A DNA stretch of 64,000 nucleotides from Adiantum capillus-veneris (Eukaryota; Streptophyta; Polypodiopsida; Polypodiales; Pteridaceae): assembly GCA_014529385.2 (NCBI GenBank), contig CM043960.1, positions 79,271,832-79,335,831 of the forward strand, read 5' to 3'. Shown here one piece after another: positions 56,301-64,000 of the stretch. The translations under genes and the position numbers were made by a program. The first letter of the stretch is position 1, and each line of letters begins with the position of its first letter. The notes beneath the pieces are model-generated. The model had not been told where the DNA came from, made no database searches, and saw only the letters and a list, made by a program, of their open reading frames with translations.

Positions 56301-57420
56301 TTTGAACAGATTTCTGGGTTCACTCGGGTAATATCCTTCGGCTCTAGAGAGGATAGGCTATACTAGATTCTTTCATCTGAAATGAACCATCCTTTTTGAT
56401 CCATCACTGGACGCACTTCTATGAGCTGGTATGTGGGCCGTTCAAACACTAGTTGATCCTTTTTGTACAGTTTTCCTTTTTGGTCTACATAGTGTGCATA
56501 TGAATTATGTGTACCATATAATGCTAACAACATTCTGTTTGATGTGTCCCTTAGACTCGCACACTTGTGGCAGTGGATGCAAAATCATTTGCAAACCTAA
56601 CAGTCTTTTCAACCTTCGGTGATAACTGGACCCCTTGACTAAATTCATGCAGGAATTTGTTATTCAAAGAATCAATTTTAAGCTTTTCAGGTGTCTGTGC
56701 ATCTTTATGCTCGTTTTGAACTTGCAGTGCTTTTACTGGTGCTTCTAATGGTAATGCAAAATCATCTGATTGCATTAAAAGTGACAAGTTAAATGCACTT
56801 GCATCGAGATTCGTATTTCCAATTTGCTATGTACCTTGCTTGGCGGTTGATGTGTCCTTGTTGTCTGGATTTCTTGGATAATACTCAAAAAAATGTCCAC
56901 TTTTCGTCCACAATCTGAGCAATACGCCATGACTGGTGGTATTTCATTTGGTTCTATCATGTGAAGCTCTAGCTAAGAAGCTTTTTCTTCTATGTTGGCC
57001 AAGTAGTCGCCCTCTTCTTTTAAGCAATTGAGCATCAAGCTGTAGCTTGCTCCATCTTGACCTTTGTACCGCCTTTGGCTTGGTTCTCCAATTAGACTAG
57101 CTTCTATTGGTTGATCTTTTGGATCTTGCAATTATGGCTCTCAACTGTAGATTTGACCACTATAATCCATGTACAATGACCTTGATTGCATATGCACTAA
57201 CTGGATGCTTTGTAGACTTGTGCAAGTTTCTAGATAAACACTTGGGTTGATCTTTTGCACTTCATCTTTGAGCTTGCAATACCTAGCTCCACTGAAGTCT
57301 ATGAACATCTGGGAGTTTTCTAAATCTGGCTTTACCCTGATCAATATGATCTTGGATCCTGTGTTGCTTTTATTGCTCATAAGATACCTATGACCTTATG
57401 TATCTGTGTACAAAACCTTA
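53331..57420 (-). pseudogene. Unrecognised broken coding region, minus strand (4 kb)
   Basis: A series of minus-strand frames of 60-190 codons: 57,380-57,141 (KIILIRVKPDLENSQMFIDF), 56,960-56,775 (with CSDCGRK), 56,787-56,551 (LHEFSQGVQLSPKVEKTVRF), 56,041-55,820 (Ser/Gln/Asn-rich), 55,572-55,354 (Lys/Ser/Pro-rich) and 55,212-54,637 (KLDFQLDKNLMYFRTWKRCG, then a 19-residue repeat, then Lys/Gln-rich). The consistent strand and composition suggest one former long, hydrophilic protein. It might be gag or an extra ORF of a large gypsy element. No zinc knuckle, protease or RT signature; family unknown. Confidence 0.3.
54920..55033 (-). repeat. 57-bp in-frame tandem duplication
   Basis: Two units (54,920-54,976 and 54,977-55,033), apparently identical except at the last base. 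On the minus strand they encode HGIISTTIEVSSQIITAQF followed by the same 19 residues minus minor change (W/H edge). Length 57 keeps the frame. Confidence 0.9.
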
Positions 57421-57889
57421 TCCCCATTGTAGCCATATAGCTATAAAATTTTCTCTGTTGCAGTTGTGCATGTGTTGCCACTGCTACTAGCTTGCTCTGT
57501 TGTACTTGAACTCTCAGCTCAACTTGAGTCCATGTCGGCGGGTTCTGTAAAAACTGTCTTTTGGCAGGTTTTGATTTTGATTAGCAGAATTTCTGCTGCT
57601 CGTACTAGCCTAATCTGCAATCACATGTGAGTTGTGTCCCTGTTCGTTTGATTAGAAGCTAATTTGCAATGCAATGGCTTGCTCTAGCCAATTTCTAGCA
57701 TGCAAAATTTGAAATTTGACTACTGCTCAATCGGCTATGAGTTGGTCGATTTTTCACTTTTTCTGGCTGTTTGCTCGATTTTTCTTGGCCTCTGTTCTCG
57801 ATTGTGCTCGCTTTGTGGTGCACTTCTCCGGCTTTGCTTTTTGCTTTTTGGGCTTTTGATTTGCTCGTTGTGCTGTTTGCTCGGTGTGT

Positions 57890-58440
57890 GATTTTTAATT
57901 TTTAATTTTTGGGTTTTTTTAAATTTTTTTGGCTCTTTTTGACACTTTCGAGGACTTTCTTTTTATTTTTCTTAATTTTTTGTGAAATTTTATTTTTTCT
58001 GTATTTCTTGGGAAGGTTTTGATTTTTTTATAATTTTTTGTAAACCTGTTGATTTTTTGGTAATTTTCTATTTTTTTCATAAATTTTAGAGTTTTTATAA
58101 AATTTTTGATGGTTTTATGAAATTTTTTGTGATTTATTTCGTTTTTCAGGACAATTTTGGATTTTTAAAAGAATTTTTTGTGTTTTTATGAATTCTTTGA
58201 TTTTATGGTGATTTTTTTGATCAATTTTGATTTTTTATGAAACTTTAAGAAGTTTTTTAATTTTTATGAATTTTTTATTTTTTTGTTGATTTTTTTATGT
58301 TTTTCTTATTTATTTTTTTGTAAAATTTTTATGATTTTTTAATCCTTTTTAGATTTTCATTGATTTTTTTAATGTTTTAATTGTATTTATGGTTTTTTAA
58401 ATGGCTTTTTTGACTTTTTAAATGACTTTTTTAACTAACT
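57890..58440 (+). repeat. T-rich low-complexity tract
   Basis: About 550 bp of T runs with single A and G (TTTTTTATAATTTTTTG and the like). It resembles the tract at 18.7-19.2 kb in style, and like it leads into GC-richer DNA with GA/CT microsatellites. No gene. Confidence 0.8.
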
Positions 58441-58584
58441 TATACTAACTAAGGCTAACCTAACTTGGTGTTTGACCTCCTGACGTGGCGTCTGCACGCA
58501 GGCAGGCAACGGCGCGCAGCGCGAAGAAGACGAGGGCAGGGGGTTGTGAGCGGGTAGCACGCGCAGCAGGCACGCAGTACAGGC

Positions 58585-58585
<1 letters not shown>

Positions 58586-58671
<86 letters not shown>
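58586..58671 (+). repeat. (GA)n microsatellite
   Basis: About 43 GA units within a GC-rich stretch (58,480-58,800). The long frames across it are artefacts. Confidence 0.95.
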
Positions 58672-58675
<4 letters not shown>

Positions 58676-59145
58676 GACGTGCCTGGCGGCGCGCTGAAGA
58701 CAGCACTCGAGGAGAGACTCCGAGAGAGAAAGTTAAGAGGGGAGTGTGCGCGTGGGCGACAGCGGGAGAGAGAGTTAAGAGCCCAGCGCGCCAGCAGGGC
58801 ACGAATCCGCACGATTTGGCATGTAGCGAGGAGAGAGAGTGAGAGGAAGTTAAAGTAGGAAGAAGAGGAAGGTAGTTCACGAAGGGCTAGAAAAATATAT
58901 TTTTCATAACCGAAGAAAATAAGGCCGACTAGAAATTCTTCTGATTTTTAGGTCAAAATTTAAATCTTTTGCCGGTAATTATACTAAAATATGTGAAAAC
59001 TTCATGGTTTTCTTTAAGGCAAGCTCAAAATCTAGCCGTGATTTTTAGGATTTCAACGGGTTAAAATACATTGGACCCCGGTTTTGTTTTTCTAACACTG
59101 GGTTCACGCACTGTTTCGAAAGGCAGAGAGAGAAAGAGAGTAAGT

Positions 59146-59146
<1 letters not shown>
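58672..59146. other. Noncoding spacer between GA tracts
   Basis: GC-rich at first, AT-rich from 58,890; no feature recognised. Confidence 0.4.
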
Positions 59147-59772
<626 letters not shown>

Positions 59773-59960
59773 GAAATCAAGAGATAGGTAGAGAGAAAAA
59801 GAGGGACAATGATAGAGAGAGAAATGGTTAGAAAGGGGGATAGAGAGAGAAGTAGAGGATCGAAGATTGATAGGGATAGAGAGAGAGGAGGAGGAAAATA
59901 TTTAGAGAGAGAAGAGATAGAAAGGGAGAGGTGGTGAAATAGAAAAATACATAGAGAGTT

Positions 59961-59964
<4 letters not shown>

Positions 59965-60018
<54 letters not shown>
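59965..60018 (+). repeat. (GA)n microsatellite
   Basis: About 26 GA units. The 190 bp before it is also GA-rich (GATAGAGAGAG words). Confidence 0.95.
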
Positions 60019-60021
<3 letters not shown>

Positions 60022-60340
60022 ATTTATGGATAGAACTAATGATGGACAACGTTCAATTTACATTGCTCGAGTGATTCAAGTCGTAAGAGAAAGAGTACTT
60101 TTCTTGATCCGCTTTATGAAATTTGTCAAGAGCAAGGGGTTTGAGGGTAAGCAGGACCATGCCGCCGCCGAAGGCGGTGTCATTTTACTAGTTCTCATGA
60201 TGAAAATCAGTCTTGGGTTGTCGTCCTCTCACATGTAGGATTCGAGCTGTTCTGATTGGACGATGACTAGTCCGCCTTTGCGTTGGGACCATGGATCCCA
60301 TACCCATTGCCCACCCTCGTCGGCTGTAATCTCAGCATGC
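60019..60340. other. No recognisable gene
   Basis: A 70-codon frame (60,026-60,238, +) without a known motif. GC content rises towards the GST gene. Confidence 0.35.
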
Positions 60341-60450
60341 AGTGAACTGGGGGTGAAGTAGGGGTGAACTAGGGGCGGGTAAACTGGGGGTGAACTAGGG
60401 GCAGGTAAACTGGGGGTGAACTAAGGGTGAACTAGGAGCAGGTAAACTAG
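60341..60450 (+). repeat. Minisatellite, 26-bp units
   Basis: GGGGTGAACTAGGGGCGGGT then AAACTG repeated at 60,361 and 60,387, with partial units on both sides. The word GGTGAACTAGGGG returns at 60,563-60,595, just after the tRNA-like module. Confidence 0.85.
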
Positions 60451-60474
60451 AGTTTGATCATGTGCCATGCCAAC

Positions 60475-60560
60475 ATGGGCAACGACACGCGTTAGCATGG
60501 TGGGAGGGCATTTGTGTGGCAATCGAGACGTCTCAGGTTCGACTCACATCCCACGAGAGG
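60475..60560 (+). repeat. tRNA-like pol III module (SINE head?), + strand
   Basis: TAGCATGGTGGG (60,493-60,504) matches the pol III A box TRGCNNAGYNGG except one base. GGTTCGACTCA (60,536-60,546) matches the B box GGTTCGANTCC except the end. The 31-bp spacing is that of tRNA-derived promoters. No cloverleaf acceptor stem pairs, so this is not a functional tRNA; a SINE head or tRNA relic is likely. Confidence 0.5.
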
Positions 60561-60619
60561 TGGGTGAACTAGGGGGGTGAACTATGAGTGAACTCGGGAC
60601 GCCATTTTTGCCGCAAGCT

Positions 60620-60933
60620 CACCCCTAGTTGACCGAGTCGACGACGAACTGTTGAGATTGCTTGCGATTTTCGCTTCTCTTTTCTTGGAGCCGTGCCATA
60701 TAGTGACGAGGATTGCCATGGCAAATATAGACTGAGGCCGGACTACAAGGACGGGAGTAATTTTAACTCGCAAGAACACCCCTAGTTCACCGAGTCGACG
60801 ACGAACTGTTGAGATTGCATTGCGATTTTCGCTTCTATTTCCCTGGAGCCGTGCCATATAGTGACGAGGATTGCCGTGGCAAATATAGACTGAGGCCGGA
60901 CTACAAGGACGGGAGTAATTTTAACTCGCAAGA
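60620..60933 (+). repeat. 157-bp tandem duplication directly upstream of the GST start
   Basis: Units 60,620-60,776 and 60,777-60,933, nearly identical (both contain GAGTCGACGACGAACTGTTG, GAGCCGTGCCATATAGTGAC and GGACTACAAGGACGGGAGTA). The second ends eight bases before the ATG at 60,941. Each contains AAATATAG as a weak TATA candidate. The promoter or 5' leader of the gene is therefore probably doubled. Confidence 0.9.
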
Positions 60934-60940
60934 AGCGTCA

Positions 60941-61148
60941 ATGGCGAAGCTCCGTCTCTTTGTGGATCGTCTGTCGCAGCCTTCTCGCGCAATCATCATT
61001 TTCTGCTTGTAAGTTCTGCTGCTACCCGCTCCCCCATTCCTTCTCTTCCTTACTTAATGTTTTCATTGCGAGCAGAGCAAATGGGCTTGATGCGGAAGAA
61101 AACCTGGTCGATCTGGGAAAGGGAGAGCACAGAAAGCCCGAGTATAAG

Positions 61149-61223
<75 letters not shown>

Positions 61224-61585
61224 TGCGCACATATGCGGGAAGCAGCTCAAAGCTTGTGTTTCTGATGTTGTATTCTTTCTCAATCATCTCCTTTTCTCTG
61301 TTTTTGCAGCGATCAATCCCATGGGCCAAGTGCCTGCCGTAGATGATGATGGATTCTATTTGTTTGAGAGGTAATCTGCAAGAGCCTACTCATTTTTCTG
61401 TGTGTTGGGTTACGTCGGATGTTAAGGGTTGTATTTTGGTTTTCATGATGTAGTCATGCAATTCTGCGGTACTTAGCTAAGGGTTGTATTTTGGTTTTCA
61501 TGATGTAGTCATGCAATTCTGCGGTACTTAGCTTCTGCATACCCCAACGTCAAGGAACACTGGTAAGGGCTCTGTGCGTACACTC

Positions 61586-61647
<62 letters not shown>

Positions 61648-62766
61648 TTAGTACTAATCTTCATTCAGTTTCCCATCTTCTTGTGACTACACCAATCAAA
61701 TGGGCGTTATTAATGTTTATCTATAAAAGCCTTGCGCCTTCATGGATGCAAAGCCTCATTTTCATCATCAAATATATCTTATGCATCGGCCTTAGGTACC
61801 CAGTTGATGTCAAAAAAAGAGCTCAGATTGAATGTATATTGGATTGGCATCATACAAATCTTCGGCGCGGCTCAGGTGCATACCCTTTGTTGCATACTTG
61901 TTGCAATTGGGAGACTAGTAGAAGGTTTCTTAACTTACATTTTGTTGGATGGCTTGCATATAGCTGGCTTGGTAATGAACCGTGTCATTGCGCCTGCTCT
62001 GGGTCACCCTTTAGATCCCAAGGCTGCCTCTGAGTGTGAGGCCCTCGTAAAAGCATCACTTGACACGATAAATACTCTCTGGTTGAACGAAGATGGATCA
62101 TTCTTGAAGGGCAGTTCGGAACCTTCCATAGCTGACCTGAGCTTGGCTTGTGAAGTGACGCAATTGCAGGTACTTTGCTCTTTTGATAAAGCCTCAGTGA
62201 AGAAGGAGATAGGCCTACATTTGAATGTTTTGCTATTTTCTATACTTAGTGGACGCCTACCTTTGCATGAAATTTCGTTTCTATTATTTGTCTTGTTTTT
62301 TTCAACGTAAGCAGAGGCAAAGATTGATTAGAAACCTGAAGAAAGTACACGATGGTGAGCCCATCGTCACTATAATCCTAGAGTGCATAGGATCCTCTGA
62401 ATTTAATGTGGCATTTGTCTCTCTCTTGTTTTCTTTTTGGGATGCTTTTTATATGGAGAAATGCAAATGATGTACGTGTGGATGTTAATCTTGAGCCTGT
62501 TGGTGCTCGCCATGAAAGCTTTTTGTTTAAACCCTCTAATGCGAGCAATGTGTGTCGGTGGATGTGAAAAGTTTCTAGGCGAGGAGACGAAGGCCAAGAT
62601 TTTGAGTCCGTATCCAAAGGTGAGGAATTGGCTTGATGCCGTGGAGAAGGCTACATCTCCTCATTTTGAGTCTGCACATGAAAAGCTGCGGACGTTGGCA
62701 GCCATATTCGAGCAGAGAAGGGAATCCCAATCCTCTGAACAACCTGCTGCTCAATCAGATTTGTAA
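60941..62766 (+). CDS. Theta-class glutathione S-transferase, seven exons
   Basis: Conjugates or reduces electrophiles and organic hydroperoxides with glutathione. Proposed exons: 60,941-61,008; 61,076-61,149; 61,310-61,370; 61,509-61,562; 61,796-61,899; 61,964-62,169; 62,572-62,766. They join in phase to 253 residues; theta GSTs have about 240-250. All introns are GT-AG. N-terminal thioredoxin-like domain: MAKLRLFVDRLSQPSRAIII with the catalytic-type Ser12, INPMGQVPAV (cis-Pro) and FESHAILRYL (glutathione-binding Glu-Ser). C-terminal helical domain: CILDWHHTNLRRG, VIAPALGHPLDPKAA, SEPSIADLSLACEVTQLQ, ILSPYPKVRNWLDAVEKATS. This matches plant theta GSTs throughout. Weak points: exon 5 donor and exon 7 acceptor (poor pyrimidine tract). 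The stop overlaps GTAAGT, so a further exon is possible. The end (QSDL) is not a peroxisome signal, unlike some plant theta enzymes. An in-frame ATG at 60,809 lies in the duplicated leader and was not chosen. Confidence 0.85.
61151..61219 (+). repeat. (CT)n(CA)n microsatellite in GST intron 2
   Basis: CT 61,151-61,188 starts at the second base of the proposed 5' splice site (G|GTCTCTCT); CA 61,188-61,219 follows. The repeat forms the donor context itself. Confidence 0.93.
61423..61532 (+). repeat. 55-bp tandem duplication doubling the exon 4 acceptor
   Basis: Units 61,423-61,477 and 61,478-61,532, seemingly identical, each with TTTTCATGATGTAG (3' splice site) plus the first 24 bases of exon 4 (TCATGCAATTCTGCGG...). 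Only the second acceptor gives the full exon; the first leads to a stop after about 18 codons. Confidence 0.92.
61589..61645 (+). repeat. (GA)n microsatellite in GST intron 4
   Basis: About 28 GA units starting 26 bases after the proposed donor. Confidence 0.95.
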
Positions 62767-62977
62767 GTTCGATATGCATTAGTGCTTGTAACACTATATG
62801 AACGATTTTTTTGTGACTTATTGTATTGTTCATCGACTGCCTTCTTGCTCTCCGATGCTCTCGCGGGCCGAATTGGCATAGTACTTTGTAATGAAGATAA
62901 TTTTATGTTGAGCTTACTTGTGTTTGCAAGGCTGTGCAAGAGGTGCATATCTTACCATCTTGGAAAACTTGCAGCCC

Positions 62978-63041
<64 letters not shown>

Positions 63042-63089
63042 ATCTGATGCTTTGCATCATCTATTTCTACGGTATCACACCAACACACA
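62767..63089 (+). other. GST 3' flank with (CT)n at 62,982-63,038
   Basis: Presumed 3' untranslated region or downstream DNA. No canonical AATAAA was found close to the stop. About 28 CT units follow 215 bp downstream. Confidence 0.5.
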
Positions 63090-63175
63090 CACCCCCGCAT
63101 GTTCGCAGGGGTTGAACCATAGCAGGCGTGCTTAAAGCCCCACACCATTACCGCTAGGCCAACTCCCCTTGAATC
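63090..63175 (-). repeat. tRNA-like pol III module (SINE head?), - strand
   Basis: Minus strand TGGCCTAGCGG (63,161-63,151) fits the A box, and GGTTCAACCCC (63,118-63,108) is close to the B box, 32 bp apart. The 5' end is near 63,172 (AAGGGGAGTTGGCC). Downstream on the same strand comes a short body and a GA tract (63,038-62,982), which could be a SINE tail. The anticodon loop and acceptor stem do not form a proper tRNA. Confidence 0.55.
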
Positions 63176-63344
63176 TCTCTCCACATTTTACACATTCCTC
63201 TCCCAATCACGATGTGCACTCTCAATTACGAAGCTCATTTCCACAATTCTTAAGCATTGAGAGTCACTTATCAGCTCCACAACCCCCACATGATATGTTT
63301 TTTATGGTGCCATAGGTCCTATTTGATCTTGAGGACGATAATGA

Positions 63345-63381
<37 letters not shown>

Positions 63382-64000
63382 AGTCTATCCAACAAGCTTT
63401 GAACTCGATACATATTACCTAATAGGGATGTGGGATAACCAATCTACCACACTTGGGCGATAGGTCATTCTACCTTCTTTTCTTGTTCTTTTCCTCTCTC
63501 ACAAATGCCGAGTTTTTTGGTGTGCCTTGCATGTGAAAGCATTGAGGCAATTTGTAGATTTCCAAACCAATAAATGGCTTTAGCTTAGAACAATGACAGA
63601 AGCTTCTTGTGCATTTTCATAACCAGTAGTCGAAAAATCTCAAGAATTGTGGGAGTACAAAGGGAAGTGACATGTTTGCTTGGGATTGTATATTTGGCAA
63701 GAATTGTCACAAGCAAATGATAAGTTTGGCAAGGATTATTGCCTTTCATTGCAAGATGATTGTTTAAGAAATTGTTAGTTATGGCTTAAACATGTGCACT
63801 ATGATTTTGGGAGCTAGAATTAATCCTTGGACTAGGAACTTCATTCTTGAGAAGCTACATGCTTGACAATTCAAACTAGACCATGGATTTTAAGCTCAAG
63901 AGGATTAAACATGGACGTTGTCTTTGTTGGTGGAACGTGTTTTGAATACGAAACCCAATGCTGAGTACTCAAGCCCAATGTATACTTGGCTCTAAAAAGT
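63176..64000. other. No recognisable gene
   Basis: Contains a CT microsatellite at 63,350-63,378; otherwise ordinary AT-rich DNA without long frames. Confidence 0.45.

Noticed and set aside
58435-58880. Three ORFs of 70-141 codons across the GA tract
   Set aside because: Same reason: microsatellite translation in all frames of one strand.
60475-60560. Functional tRNA gene
   Set aside because: A and B boxes only; the acceptor and anticodon stems do not pair.
60809-60940. Upstream in-frame ATG that would add 44 residues to the GST
   Set aside because: It lies in the duplicated 157-bp leader, and theta GSTs start at the MAKLxxxxDRxSQPSR position; kept only as a possible upstream start.
62225-62470. 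Extra GST exon (KQRQRLIRNLKKVHDGE) in intron 6
   Set aside because: Not similar to any theta GST segment, and exons 6 and 7 join in phase without it.
63090-63175. Functional tRNA gene on the minus strand
   Set aside because: A and B boxes fit, but no proper acceptor stem or anticodon arm; SINE or relic more likely.

Overview
The window is nuclear DNA of a land plant with a large, repeat-rich genome. The evidence is intron-containing plant-type theta glutathione S-transferase (GST) coding sequence at the right end, a Tnt1-like Ty1/copia element primed by initiator-Met tRNA, several Ty3/gypsy lineages (a chromovirus and a Tat-type element with a second RNase H among them), and very many long GA/CT and TG/CA microsatellites. 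I see no prokaryotic features, rRNA or CRISPR array. I cannot name the species.

Layout. 1-9.1 kb: a decayed gypsy element on + (RNase H tail, integrase, then a long extra reading frame 3' of pol). A nearly intact 5.5-kb Tnt1-like copia element on - (1924-7437, two LTRs, 5-bp target duplication, one open 1295-codon polyprotein) is inserted inside that extra frame. 9.1-13.5 kb: leader-like sequence and a second decayed gypsy pol (+). 13.5-15.2 kb: two repeat families, R1 and R2, each with an inverted second copy far away (29.2-30.2 and 46.2-46.7 kb). 15.8-19.3 kb: a gypsy gag (+), then a decayed primer-binding site of Tat/Athila type and a T-rich leader. 19.4-20.7 kb: a microsatellite field. 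20.8-24.1 kb: two copia gag fragments and a transposase-like pseudogene (all -). 24.1-31.5 kb: mostly unrecognised DNA with a 93-bp near-perfect hairpin, R1', short tandem repeats and a recurring palindrome.

31.8-36.1 kb: third gypsy element (+, heavily decayed). 36.2-40.8 kb: chromovirus (+) with gag, protease, RT/RNase H, integrase, chromodomain, polypurine tract and start of the 3' LTR. 41-48.9 kb: degraded retroelement debris, tandem repeats and unrecognised AT-rich DNA. 48.9-53.2 kb: Tat-type gypsy pol on - with an archaeal-type second RNase H. 53.2-57.4 kb: unrecognised broken frames on -. 57.9-60.4 kb: T-rich DNA and duplicated TG/GA microsatellite blocks.

The only host gene I can support is the theta-class GST at 60,941-62,766 (+). 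I reconstruct seven exons and 253 residues. It lies between two short tRNA-like pol III promoter modules (60.5 kb + and 63.1 kb -), follows a 157-bp tandem duplication that ends just before its ATG, carries microsatellites in two introns, and has a 55-bp duplication that doubles one 3' splice site. The rest is nested transposable elements of different ages; the Tnt1-like copy is the youngest, judging from its LTRs and open frame. All calls come from reading the sequence and six-frame translations by eye; no database search was run.
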